NCBI GenBank assembly: GCA_024277255.1
Contig: JAJRVQ010000156.1
Span: forward strand, 1-64,000
DNA from: Acidobacteriota bacterium
GTDB taxonomy: Bacteria > Acidobacteriota > Thermoanaerobaculia > Multivoradales > SZUA-115
DNA: 64,000 nucleotides
Direction of reading: 5' to 3'
Both the position numbers and the translations under genes were made by a program. Positions 55,063 to 63,925 of the stretch are shown piece by piece (positions within the stretch are counted from its first letter, which is position 1; every line of letters begins with the position of its first letter). Under the pieces are notes generated by a model. That model was not told where the DNA came from and made no database searches. It saw only the letters and a list, made by a program, of their open reading frames with translations.

Positions 55063-56543
55063 TGGCCCGCGGCGCCGGCGCGGCAGCGAGGATTCCGCTG
55101 TTGCGCGGTGGCAAGGCCTACGACAGCTTGGCCCAGGTGGAACTACCGGATCTGCGCCGGCAGGGACGCCGATCCGGAAAAGGCGGAAGCCGACCGGTGG
55201 CCAGGGTGAGTCAGGCCAATCCCGGCCTGGTGGCCCGCGATCTGGCCCGGTCGAGCGAAGCCCGCCGGGCGCTCGAAGAGCTGAGCGTGGCCGAGTTGAT
55301 CGCCATCTGCCGGCGGGCCGGCGAGTTGTTCTTGCACGGCGAGTTGCCGCTGGGCGAGGGGTCGCAATCGGTGGACGACTACCTGAGTCAGCTCTCGGCG
55401 ACCACCGGCATGCCCCTATCGATGGCGCGCGCCAACATGGGCAAGATCCACTTCGTGCTCGACCGGATGGCCACCGTGCTCGGCGGTTTGACCCGGGGTC
55501 TCGACCTGAGTCTGCTCGACCGGGGCTACGGCGAGCAGGAGGGGCGGACGATCTCCTATCGCCGGCAGAGCGATCTGCTGGGCGCGGTCTTGCCCAGCAA
55601 CTCGCCGGGGGTCCATTCCCTGTGGTTGCCGGCGATCGCGCTCAAGGTCGGCCTGGCGATCAAGCCGGGCCGCCAGGAGCCGTGGACTCCCTTCCGCCTG
55701 GCCCAGGCGCTGCTCACCGCCGGCTGTCCGCCGGCGGCCATCGGCTTCTATCCCACCCACCACGCCGGCGCCGGTGAGATCTTGCAACGCTGCGGGCGCA
55801 GCCTGCTCTTCGGCGATGCCAAAACGGTGGGCTCGTGGGCCGGCGATGAACGGGTGCAGCTGCACGGCCCGGGTTGGAGCAAGGTGGTGGTGGGCGAAGA
55901 GATGGCCGCCGAGTGGCCGGCTTACCTCGATTTGATCGCCGCCTCGGTGGCCGACAACGGCGGTCGCTCCTGCATCAACGCCTCCGGTGTGTGGACGGCG
56001 GGCGAGGGTCGCCGGCTGGCGGCGGAGCTGGCCGCGCGCTTGGTGACCATCGAAGCGCGGGCGCTGGACGATCCGCGCGCTGAGCTGGCCGCCATGCCGA
56101 GCCGCGAGGCGGCGCAGGCGCTCAGCGACCACATCGACGCCCGCCTCGGAGAGGGCGCGGTCGATCTCACCGCCGAGATTCGCCGCGCGCCTCGCGTCGC
56201 CGAGGTCGATGGCTGTGCCTTCCTCCTGCCCACCGTCATCTTCTGCGACAGTCCGCACCATCCGCTGACCCAGGCCGAGTTTCTCTTTCCCTTCGCCAGC
56301 GTGGTCGAGGTGGCGCAGAGTGAACTGGCCGGTCGCATCGGCCCCAGCCTGGTGGTCACGGCGCTGACCCGAGATCGCCAACTGCGCGCCGACTTGATGG
56401 CCTCTCCGTTTGTCGAGCGGCTCAATCTCGGTCCGATCCCCACCTCCCACGTCGCCTGGGATCAACCCCACGAGGGCAACCTGTTCGCCCACCTATACCG
56501 CCAACGGGCGGTGCAGAGTTCCCCGTTTGGAGCCGTCGCTTGA
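55062..56543 (+). CDS. Aldehyde dehydrogenase / acyl reductase (operon gene 4)
   Basis: 493 residues from the ATG at 55062. It is a member of the ALDH superfamily: GAVLPSNSPGVHSLWLPAIALKVGLAIKPGRQEPWTP (about 180-216, cofactor-binding), HGPGWSKVVVG and ADNGGRSCINASGVW with catalytic Cys304. The general-base Glu motif is less clear than in oxidising ALDHs, which suits a reductive enzyme of the LuxC/EhpG kind. Working after the adenylating enzyme, it would reduce an activated acid to an aldehyde. Cytoplasmic. It overlaps both neighbours. Confidence 0.78.
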   Translation: MARGAGAAARIPLLRGGKAYDSLAQVELPDLRRQGRRSGKGGSRPVARVSQANPGLVARDLARSSEARRALEELSVAELIAICRRAGELFLHGELPLGEGSQSVDDYLSQLSATTGMPLSMARANMGKIHFVLDRMATVLGGLTRGLDLSLLDRGYGEQEGRTISYRRQSDLLGAVLPSNSPGVHSLWLPAIALKVGLAIKPGRQEPWTPFRLAQALLTAGCPPAAIGFYPTHHAGAGEILQRCGRSLLFGDAKTVGSWAGDERVQLHGPGWSKVVVGEEMAAEWPAYLDLIAASVADNGGRSCINASGVWTAGEGRRLAAELAARLVTIEARALDDPRAELAAMPSREAAQALSDHIDARLGEGAVDLTAEIRRAPRVAEVDGCAFLLPTVIFCDSPHHPLTQAEFLFPFASVVEVAQSELAGRIGPSLVVTALTRDRQLRADLMASPFVERLNLGPIPTSHVAWDQPHEGNLFAHLYRQRAVQSSPFGAVA

Positions 56544-57811
56544 GCCGCGCTCTCCGCCAATCGCGGAGGGATCGCGCGGGCGAGGCTCGTTCGATCGAGA
56601 CTGAAGTCGCCCGTCTGGACGAACGGCGGTCGCCGGACGGCCTGGCTCGGCAGAGGGTGTGGACGGGAACCCTGGCTTCGATCCGTCTGACCGTGGGCAG
56701 CGGCTGCCTGGCGACGTTGGGCGAGGCGGTGGAGCGGCTCGGCGGTCGGCGACCGCTCCTGGTGACCGATCCGGGCCTGCGCGCCGCGACCGATCATGTG
56801 GACCGCGCCCTGGCGTCGCTGGCCGGCGCCGGGGTCGAAGCGTCGCTCTTCGACGGTCTTACCTCCAATCCCACCTCCCGCCAGGTCGAGTTGGGCAGCG
56901 AAGCGGCGCGGGCGCATGGCTGCGACCTGTTGATCGGCCTCGGCGGCGGCAGTGCCATGGACTGTGCCAAGGGCATCAACTTCGTGCTCACCAACGGTGG
57001 GCGGATGGAAGACTACTGGGGATTCGGCAAGGCTACATCCGCCATGCTGCCTTCGATCGGCGTGCCGACGACGGCCGGCACCGGTAGTGAAGCGCAGTCT
57101 TTCGCCTTGATCACCGACCCCGAGAGCCACCGCAAGATGGCCTGCGGCGACACCAAGGCGCGCTTCGCCGAGGTCTTGCTCGACGCCGAGCTGGCGGCGA
57201 CGGCGCCGCGCGAGGTTGTCGCTACGGCGGGAATCGATGCCCTGTCGCACGCGGTTGAGAGCTTTGTGACCCGTCAACGCAACTTCACCTCCTCGCTGCT
57301 GGCGCGGCGGGCTTGGGCCTGGCTCGATGCCGCCTTCCCGCGGTATCTGGCCAGCCATGGCGAGGCAAGTGATCGCCCAACCGGCGAGTCGATGCTGCTC
57401 GGCGCCCACCTCGCCGGCGTGGCGATCGAGGTTTCGATGCTCGGCGCCGCCCACGCGGCGGCCAATCCGCTGACCGCACGCTTCGGCATCGTGCACGGCG
57501 CGGCGGTTGCGGTGATGCTGCCGCACGTGGTCCGCTTCAACGGCGAGGGCAGCGAGGAGAATGAGGACCTCTACCGGCGACTGAGCGGCCTCGCCGCCGG
57601 CGAGATGGGCAGTGCCGCCGAGTGGCTGGCTCGGAGGCTGGAGAACCACCGGCAGGCCGCGGGGCTGGCCGGGAGTCTGTCTGAGTTCGCCATCGAGCGC
57701 TCGGCGCTCGCCGATCTCGCCCGCCGGGCGAGCCGGGAGTGGACCGCCCGGCACAACCCGAGGCCGCTTTCAGAACAGGACTTCCGGGAGTTGTATGCCG
57801 CTGCCTGGTAA
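56540..57811 (+). CDS. Iron-containing alcohol dehydrogenase (operon gene 5)
   Basis: 423 residues from a TTG at 56540 that overlaps the previous stop as TTGA. It is a group III alcohol dehydrogenase: NAD-binding GLGGGSAMDCAKGINFVL, PTTAGTGSEAQSFALIT, the metal site in DAELAATAPREVVATAGIDALSHAVESFV, then AAHAAANPLTARFGIVHGAAVAVMLPHV. It would interconvert the aldehyde from gene 4 with an alcohol. The start is inside the end of gene 4 and its end overlaps gene 6 by 17 bases, so translation is tightly coupled. Confidence 0.92.
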   Translation: MSRALRQSRRDRAGEARSIETEVARLDERRSPDGLARQRVWTGTLASIRLTVGSGCLATLGEAVERLGGRRPLLVTDPGLRAATDHVDRALASLAGAGVEASLFDGLTSNPTSRQVELGSEAARAHGCDLLIGLGGGSAMDCAKGINFVLTNGGRMEDYWGFGKATSAMLPSIGVPTTAGTGSEAQSFALITDPESHRKMACGDTKARFAEVLLDAELAATAPREVVATAGIDALSHAVESFVTRQRNFTSSLLARRAWAWLDAAFPRYLASHGEASDRPTGESMLLGAHLAGVAIEVSMLGAAHAAANPLTARFGIVHGAAVAVMLPHVVRFNGEGSEENEDLYRRLSGLAAGEMGSAAEWLARRLENHRQAAGLAGSLSEFAIERSALADLARRASREWTARHNPRPLSEQDFRELYAAAW

Positions 57812-59045
57812 AGGTCTGGCCCGATTCCGCTTGAGTCTGGGTGTTGGCCTGGGCCTAGCCGCCGTTGCCGTGGCGGGATCGGCGGAGAGTGCGCACGGAT
57901 TCCTCTTTCGCGGCGATGCTGCTCTCACCGGCGTGGTGCAGGCGCGGCTACCCGAAGAACTGGTCCCAATTTGGGTCTTCGACGCGCGAGAAGGGATCGA
58001 TTCCACCGTGGCGATCGCCGGCGGGCGAGCCTTCGTAGGCACCCTCGATGGCCGGCTCATCGCTCTCGATGTCGCAACAGGTGAGCGACTGTGGAGCTAC
58101 CAAGCCGGTGAGGAGATCAAGTCCTCGCCCTCGGTGCGGCGGGGAGTGGTCTATTTCGGCGATGGAACGGGCATCTTTCATGCCGTCGGCGTCGCCGATG
58201 GCAAGGCTCTGTGGACCTTCGAGACGGGGGCCGAGATCATCTCTTCGGCCAATCTTTTCGACCATGTGGGTGCGGACGGCACGTCGAGGACAGATCTCCT
58301 TTTCGGCTCCTACGACGGCTTCCTCTACAGCCTGGCGGCGGCCGACGGCCGGTTGAACTGGAAGCTGGAGACACAATCCTACGTCCATGCCACACCGGCG
58401 CTCAGCGGCCCGGTGAACCACCGCCGGTTGGTGGTTTTCGGCGGCTGCGACGGCTACTTCCGGCTGGTCGATGCGGCGACCGGCAGTGAGGTCGGCTCAC
58501 TCGAGCTGGGAGCCTACATCGCCGCCAGCACCGCCCTGGGGGAGGGTCGCGCATACGTCGGCACCTTCGACAGCGAAGTGCTCGCCATCGATCTGGCGAG
58601 CGGCAAGGTGGTGTGGCGTTTCCAGAACCCGCAACACAATTTTCCGTACTACTCCTCACCGGCCGTCTCTCAGGGGCTGGTGATGGTCGGCGGTCGCGAC
58701 AAGATACTGCATGCACTCGACAGCAAGACGGGTGAAGAGCGTTGGTCCTACACCACCCGAGCCCGCATCGATGCCTCGCCGGTGGTGGTCGGCCGGCGAC
58801 TCTTCGGCGCGGCGAAGAACGGCGAGATATTTGCCCTCGACGTGGCCAGTGGCATGAAAGTGTGGAGCTACGATCTTGGCGAGCCGGTCGTCGCCAGCCC
58901 CAGCGTGGCCGATGGGCGGCTGATCATCGCCACCCTGGGCGGTACCGTGTATGCCTTCGGACAACCCACGCGCGGCAAACCCGCCGGTGGTGAATCGCCT
59001 CGCCCCAAACCGCTTCGTCCCAATCCAACAGGACAAGGAAATTGA
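57795..59045 (+). CDS. Secreted PQQ-like beta-propeller (operon gene 6)
   Basis: 416 residues from the ATG at 57795 (GGGAG upstream), within the end of gene 5. A signal peptide (LSLGVGLGLAAVAVAGSAESAHG) leads to an uninterrupted propeller: ALDVATGERLWSYQAGEEIKSSPSV, VADGKALWTFETG, AAADGRLNWKLET, DLASGKVVWRFQ, ALDSKTGEERWSYTT, ALDVASGMKVWSYDLG. The blades are unusually regular. It ends in a Pro/Arg-rich tail. No metal or heme motif. A binding or scaffolding function outside the cytoplasm is most likely. Confidence 0.85.
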   Translation: MPLPGKGLARFRLSLGVGLGLAAVAVAGSAESAHGFLFRGDAALTGVVQARLPEELVPIWVFDAREGIDSTVAIAGGRAFVGTLDGRLIALDVATGERLWSYQAGEEIKSSPSVRRGVVYFGDGTGIFHAVGVADGKALWTFETGAEIISSANLFDHVGADGTSRTDLLFGSYDGFLYSLAAADGRLNWKLETQSYVHATPALSGPVNHRRLVVFGGCDGYFRLVDAATGSEVGSLELGAYIAASTALGEGRAYVGTFDSEVLAIDLASGKVVWRFQNPQHNFPYYSSPAVSQGLVMVGGRDKILHALDSKTGEERWSYTTRARIDASPVVVGRRLFGAAKNGEIFALDVASGMKVWSYDLGEPVVASPSVADGRLIIATLGGTVYAFGQPTRGKPAGGESPRPKPLRPNPTGQGN

Positions 59046-60406
59046 CTTTGACTCGACAAGAGACCGACGCCCCAACCCATCGCCGCGCCGCGCCGGCGAC
59101 CGGCGAGGTCAGCCAGGAGACCGAGGTCGGCAGCATCTTCGTCTCCAACTACCCGCCGTTTTCTTTTTGGCACCGCGATCAGCTGGTGAATGTCGAGGCG
59201 GCGCTGGCGAGCACGCCCCACAAGGCGACCGATTTTGGCCTCTACCTGCACATTCCCTTCTGCCGCAAGCGCTGTAAGTTCTGCTACTTCCGCGTGTACA
59301 CCGATAGGAACTACGACGAGATCGGCGGCTATCTCGATGCGCTGGTGCGCGAAGTGGAGCTCTACGCCGCCCAGCCCGCCATCGCCGGTCGCAGCCCCAG
59401 GTTCGTCTACATCGGCGGCGGGACTCCCTCCTACCTCAGCGTCGCCCACCTCGAGAGCTTGGCCAGCCGGATCCAAGCCGCGATCCCCTGGGAGGGCGCC
59501 GAGGAGGTGACCTTCGAGTGCGAGCCGGGAACCCTCCAGCGTGCGAAGCTGGAGGCGATCCGCGAGATCGGGGTGACCCGTCTCTCGTTGGGGATCGAGA
59601 ACTTCGACGACGAAATCCTGAGCCTCAACGGCCGCGCCCACCAATCGAAAGAGATCTGGCGCTGCCTGCCGTGGATCGAGGAGGTCGGTTTCGACCAACT
59701 CAACATCGACTTGATCGCCGGCATGGTGGGGGAGAGCTGGCAAAGCTGGCGCGAGACGGTGGCCAAGACGGTCGACCTGGCGCCCGACAGCGTCACCATC
59801 TACCAGATGGAAGTGCCGTTCAATACCCGCTTGGCGCAAGGGGTCAAGGAGGGCAGTCTGGCGACGCCGCTCGCCGATTGGGAGACCAAACGGGCCTGGC
59901 ACGACTACGCCTTTGAACAGCTGGAGAAGTCGGGCTATGAGACCTCCAGTGCCTACACGGTGGTGCGCAAAGCGAGCGACTGCCGGTTTGTCTACCGTGA
60001 TTCGGTGTGGCACGGCTGCGACATGCTCGGAGCCGGCGTCGCCTCGTTCTCGCACCTTTCCGGCGTTCACTTTCAAAATGTCGATGGTTGGGGCGAGTAC
60101 ATCGCCGCCCTGGGCGAGGACCGCTTGCCACTCGGTCGAGCCTTTTCCACCGACCAGCAGGAGCGGCTGATCCGCGAGTTGATCCTGCAACTCAAGCTCG
60201 GCGAACTCGGCGGCGGCTATTTCCGCCACAAGTTCGGCGTCGACATCTTCAGCCGGTTCGCGCCGGCCTTCGATCGTCTGGCTCGGCAAGGAATGGTCGA
60301 ACTCGGCGAAGACCGCGTCCACCTCACTCGTCAGGGTCTGCTGCGCGCCGATCTGCTGCTGCCCGAGTTCTACCAAGACCAATATCGCAACGCCCGCTAC
60401 ACCTAG
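59042..60406 (+). CDS. HemN-like radical SAM protein (operon gene 7)
   Basis: 454 residues from a TTG at 59042 overlapping the previous stop as TTGA. The radical SAM cluster C-x3-C-x2-C is in LHIPFCRKRCKFCYF (Cys74, 78, 81). FVYIGGGTPSYLS and RLSLGIENFDDEILSLNGR follow as in coproporphyrinogen III dehydrogenase-like proteins. Most HemN relatives outside heme clusters are not HemN but methyltransferases, cyclopropanases or heme chaperones. In this operon a tailoring role on the operon's substrate is more likely than heme synthesis. Cytoplasmic. Confidence 0.85.
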   Translation: MTLTRQETDAPTHRRAAPATGEVSQETEVGSIFVSNYPPFSFWHRDQLVNVEAALASTPHKATDFGLYLHIPFCRKRCKFCYFRVYTDRNYDEIGGYLDALVREVELYAAQPAIAGRSPRFVYIGGGTPSYLSVAHLESLASRIQAAIPWEGAEEVTFECEPGTLQRAKLEAIREIGVTRLSLGIENFDDEILSLNGRAHQSKEIWRCLPWIEEVGFDQLNIDLIAGMVGESWQSWRETVAKTVDLAPDSVTIYQMEVPFNTRLAQGVKEGSLATPLADWETKRAWHDYAFEQLEKSGYETSSAYTVVRKASDCRFVYRDSVWHGCDMLGAGVASFSHLSGVHFQNVDGWGEYIAALGEDRLPLGRAFSTDQQERLIRELILQLKLGELGGGYFRHKFGVDIFSRFAPAFDRLARQGMVELGEDRVHLTRQGLLRADLLLPEFYQDQYRNARYT

Positions 60407-60431
60407 TCCTCTACCTACGAAGGAGCACCCG

Positions 60432-61664
60432 ATGATTGCTTGCCGAGATCTCACCCTGCGTGGTTGCTTACTCGCCCTCGCCCTGGCGGCGCTCGCCCAG
60501 CCGGCGACGGCGGCCGACTGGCCGGCCTATCGGGGGCTGAATCGCGACGGAGTCTCAGCGGAAACCGGCTTGCTCAAGAGTTGGCCGGAGGACGGTCCCA
60601 AGCGGCTGTGGATGGCCGAGCTGGGCGATGGCTACTCGGCCATCTCGATCAGCCAGGGCCGCGTCTTCACCATGTACGGCGACGGCATCAGCGAACACGC
60701 GGTGGCCTTCGACGCCGCCACCGGCAAGCAACTGTGGCGCTTTCGTACCGATAAGGACCGCGAGGACCACTTCGGCAGCGGGCCGCGCTCGACTCCTCTG
60801 GTCGAGGACGGCCGGGTCTATGTGGTGAGCGCTCTGGGTCACCTCTACGCCCTGAAGAGCGAGAGCGGCGAAGTGCTATGGGAGGTCAACCTGCCGGCAA
60901 AGTTCGGCGCCAAGGTGCCGACCTGGGGAGTCTCGGTCTCGCCGTTGATCGAAGGGGAACTGCTGTTGATCGACGCCGGTGGCCGTGAAGGCCACTCGCT
61001 GTTGGCCTTCAACAAGAAGAGCGGAGCGCTCAAGTGGGCCTCGCAGACCGACATCCCGGGCTACTCGACCCCGCTGGCTTTCACCGCCGCCGGCCGTCAC
61101 CAAGTGGTCTTCTTCACCGGTTCGAGTTTGGTTTCGGTCGATCCCAAGACCGGCAAACCGTTCTGGCGCGAACCCTGGAAGACCTCCTACGACGTCAACG
61201 CGGCGATGCCGATCTTCATCGCGCCGGACAAGATTTTCGTTTCCTCGGGCTACGACTCGGGGGCGGCGGTCTTTCGCATCAAGAGCCAAGGCGATGGGAT
61301 GGTCAGCGAAGAGGTGTGGCGCAGCCGGGTGATGAAGAACCACTTCAATAGCTCGGTCCTGGTCGACGGCCACCTCTACGGTTTCGACGGCGGCACTTTC
61401 AAGTGCATCGACGCTGCCACAGGCGCCGAGCGCTGGAAGCAGCGCGGTTTTCTCAAGGGCTCGCTGATCTACGCCGACGGCCATTTGATCGTGCTCAGTG
61501 AACGGGGTGTCTTGGCGCTGGTCGAGGCGACTCCGCAGAGCTACCGGGAGAAGGCGAGGACCGAAGTGTTCAAGGCCAAGACCTGGACCATGCCGACGCT
61601 GGCCGATGGCCGTCTCTATCTGCGTAGTGAGAAACAGCTGATCGTGCTCGATCTGCGCGGTTAG
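60432..61664 (+). CDS. Secreted PQQ-like beta-propeller (operon gene 8)
   Basis: 410 residues from the ATG at 60432 (GAAGGAG upstream), 25 bases after gene 7. Signal peptide MIACRDLTLRGCLLALALAALAQPATAADWP. It then resembles gene 1 (ADWPAYRGLNRDGVSAETGLLKSWPEDGPKRLW), the usual start of WPAYRG-type propellers in planctomycetes and acidobacteria. Blades: AFDAATGKQLWRFRTD, ALKSESGEVLWEV, AFNKKSGALKWASQ, SVDPKTGKPFWREPW, CIDAATGAERWKQRG. Periplasmic. Function unknown; a ligand-binding part of the operon's system is inferred. Confidence 0.85.
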   Translation: MIACRDLTLRGCLLALALAALAQPATAADWPAYRGLNRDGVSAETGLLKSWPEDGPKRLWMAELGDGYSAISISQGRVFTMYGDGISEHAVAFDAATGKQLWRFRTDKDREDHFGSGPRSTPLVEDGRVYVVSALGHLYALKSESGEVLWEVNLPAKFGAKVPTWGVSVSPLIEGELLLIDAGGREGHSLLAFNKKSGALKWASQTDIPGYSTPLAFTAAGRHQVVFFTGSSLVSVDPKTGKPFWREPWKTSYDVNAAMPIFIAPDKIFVSSGYDSGAAVFRIKSQGDGMVSEEVWRSRVMKNHFNSSVLVDGHLYGFDGGTFKCIDAATGAERWKQRGFLKGSLIYADGHLIVLSERGVLALVEATPQSYREKARTEVFKAKTWTMPTLADGRLYLRSEKQLIVLDLRG

Positions 61665-61739
61665 CACCCCGGACCTTTCACCTCAACTCTTCACTCGGTG
61701 CCGATCGCTCCGAGTTCAAACCCTGCAAGAGGATTACCT

Positions 61740-63896
61740 GTGGCTATTAGCAGAACTTCAACCCCGTCGATCGTTGGCCTCATCATCGCCTTTCAGATGG
61801 TGCTTTGCGTTGCCTTTCCGTTCATCGCCGTGGCGCAACCGGCCGGCGACGAGGAGACGGAGGATCAGCAGCCCACGGCGACGGTCGCGGCGGAGGTCTT
61901 CGTTCGTGAGAGTTTGGAGTTCGCGCCAACCTCGAACACCATCGCCACCAAACTGCCGGTCGAACTGGCACTGACTCCGGCCCACGTCGGGGTGGTCGAT
62001 CTGCCGCTACTCGCGGCGCAGGGCGCGACCGTGTTGGGAGATGCACTGGAGAACGTCAGTGGCCTCAATGTGCAGACGGGCTCGGGCGTCTTCGACTACT
62101 TCGTGGTGCGCGGCTTTGATTCGTTGTCGAGCGGTTTGGTCCTCACCGACGGCGCGCCGGAGCCCGAGGTGACCTTCTATCAGCTCTACAACGCGGAGCG
62201 GGTCGAAGTATTGAAAGGGCCGAGCGGTTTTCTTTACGGGCCCAATCCGCTGGCGGGGGCGGTCAACATCGTCCGCAAGCAGCCGATCCCGGCTCAGTTC
62301 GGCCTGGTGAGCGCCACCTTCGGCAGTTTCGGTACCGCCGAAGGCCAGGTCGACTGGAACTCGGCGTCGGCGGACGGTGACCTGGCCTTCCGCTTCAACG
62401 GCCTCTACCGCGAGACCGACGGTTGGCGCGATGGCCGGGAGGGGCAAGTGGTGGCCTTCAATCCGACCTTGACCTGGCGACCGAATGCCGAGACTGCGCT
62501 CCATGTCAACATCGAGGCGCTGTCGTCCGACTACCGGCCCGACGCCGGACTGCCGCTGATCGACGGCGTGGTCACCGGCCAGGTGCATCGCGACACCTCC
62601 TTCGCGCCGCCGAGCGACAACTCGGAACAAGATCTGCTGCGCTTCCAGGTGGACTTCGAGCATGCCATCTCGGATCGCCTTTCGGTGCGCAACAAGTTCT
62701 ACGGCCGCGAGCTCGACTGGATCTCCAGCGGCACCTTGCTTCTTGGCGCGGTACCGGCTCTGCCCGAATTCGGCTTCGATGGTGTGGTCGCTCGCACCCA
62801 GATTGTTCTCGACGACGATCAGCGGGTGTGGGGAGATCAGCTGGAGATGACCTTCGAAGCGGTGACCGGTGCGATCAGCCACCGTCTTCTCGCCGGTGTC
62901 GAGGTGAGCTTGGCCAGCGACGACTACACGCTGGATGTGCTCAGCTTGCCGACGATCTCTCTGCTCAACCCGGTGGAGCCCCCGGAGCCGCAGTTTCCCC
63001 TGGCGCCACCTTCGGCGGGGGAGACGGAAACGACGGTGGTGGCGCCCTACTTCGTCGATCAGATGCGCTTTGACGAACACTGGCAGGTCTTGGTCGGCGC
63101 CCGCTACGACTCGATCGACTTCGAGAACAGGGTGAGCGGTACGAAGCGCGACGGAGGCAAGTTGAGCCCGATGGTCGGGGTGGTTTTCTCTCCTCTCGCC
63201 GAGACGGCCGTCTATGCCAACTTCGGTCGGTCTTTCGCCCCTCCTTCCGTGCGGGTGGCGGGCGAACGGGAGCCGGAAGAGAGCCGGCAGATCGAGGTCG
63301 GCCTGCGCCAGCGGCTCTTCGCCGGCAAGCTCTCCGCCAGCCTCGCCGCCTATGAGATCGAGCGCGACAACATTGCCATTCCCGATGACAACGGATTCAC
63401 CCAGCAGGCGGGTGACCAGCGCTCCCGTGGCATCGAGCTGGAGATCCAGGCACAGCCGGCTCCGGGGTGGAGCGCCACCTTCGCCTACGCCTATACCGAC
63501 TCTGAGTTGACTCGGTTCAGTGAGCGGTTGTTCGCCGGCATGCAATCCAACGGTGTGCTGATCTTTCGGACTTTCGACCGCTCCGGCAACCGTTCGGCCT
63601 TCGCGCCGGAGCACTTGGCCAATCTCTGGCTCAGCAAGCGCATCGGCAAGAGCTTGACGGTGAGTCTCGGGGGGCGCTACGTCGACAATCAGTTCATCGC
63701 CGAGGACAACGCGGCGGAACTGGACTCCTACGGCCTTGTCGACGCCGCTTTCTCCTACCACTGGAGGGATTGGCGGTGGAGTCTGTGGCTGGACAACCTG
63801 ACCGACGAGGAGTATGAGACGCGTGGTTTTGGTTCCTCTTCGGTCATCCCGGGGCGCCCGTTCAGCGCCAGGGTCGGTGTTGAACTGCGGTTTTGA
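61740..63896 (+). CDS. TonB-dependent outer membrane receptor (operon gene 9)
   Basis: 718 residues from a GTG at 61740 (AGAGGATT upstream); an earlier GTG at 61698 lacks a good site. After the signal peptide, a plug domain shows VVDLPLLAAQGATVLGDALENVSGLNVQTGSGVFDYFVVRGFDS and RVEVLKGPSGFLYGPNPLAGAVNIVRKQP, the classic siderophore-receptor form. The rest is a beta-barrel ending VIPGRPFSARVGVELRF with a C-terminal Phe. A TonB box near the N-terminus is not distinct. It imports a large or rare compound such as a ferric siderophore, a cofactor or an aromatic, probably connected with the operon's enzymes. Confidence 0.93.
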   Translation: MAISRTSTPSIVGLIIAFQMVLCVAFPFIAVAQPAGDEETEDQQPTATVAAEVFVRESLEFAPTSNTIATKLPVELALTPAHVGVVDLPLLAAQGATVLGDALENVSGLNVQTGSGVFDYFVVRGFDSLSSGLVLTDGAPEPEVTFYQLYNAERVEVLKGPSGFLYGPNPLAGAVNIVRKQPIPAQFGLVSATFGSFGTAEGQVDWNSASADGDLAFRFNGLYRETDGWRDGREGQVVAFNPTLTWRPNAETALHVNIEALSSDYRPDAGLPLIDGVVTGQVHRDTSFAPPSDNSEQDLLRFQVDFEHAISDRLSVRNKFYGRELDWISSGTLLLGAVPALPEFGFDGVVARTQIVLDDDQRVWGDQLEMTFEAVTGAISHRLLAGVEVSLASDDYTLDVLSLPTISLLNPVEPPEPQFPLAPPSAGETETTVVAPYFVDQMRFDEHWQVLVGARYDSIDFENRVSGTKRDGGKLSPMVGVVFSPLAETAVYANFGRSFAPPSVRVAGEREPEESRQIEVGLRQRLFAGKLSASLAAYEIERDNIAIPDDNGFTQQAGDQRSRGIELEIQAQPAPGWSATFAYAYTDSELTRFSERLFAGMQSNGVLIFRTFDRSGNRSAFAPEHLANLWLSKRIGKSLTVSLGGRYVDNQFIAEDNAAELDSYGLVDAAFSYHWRDWRWSLWLDNLTDEEYETRGFGSSSVIPGRPFSARVGVELRF

Positions 63897-63925
63897 ACGA
63901 GGGTGGAGAGGGGAGCAACACGCTG

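Noticed and set aside
59042-60406. Heme biosynthesis gene hemN
   Set aside because: It resembles HemN only in the radical SAM core, has an extended N-terminus and sits in a specialised operon; naming it hemN would overstate the evidence.
58868-63761. Long minus-strand open frames across the radical SAM and TonB receptor genes
   Set aside because: Each overlaps a strong plus-strand family match; His/Arg-rich shadow composition.
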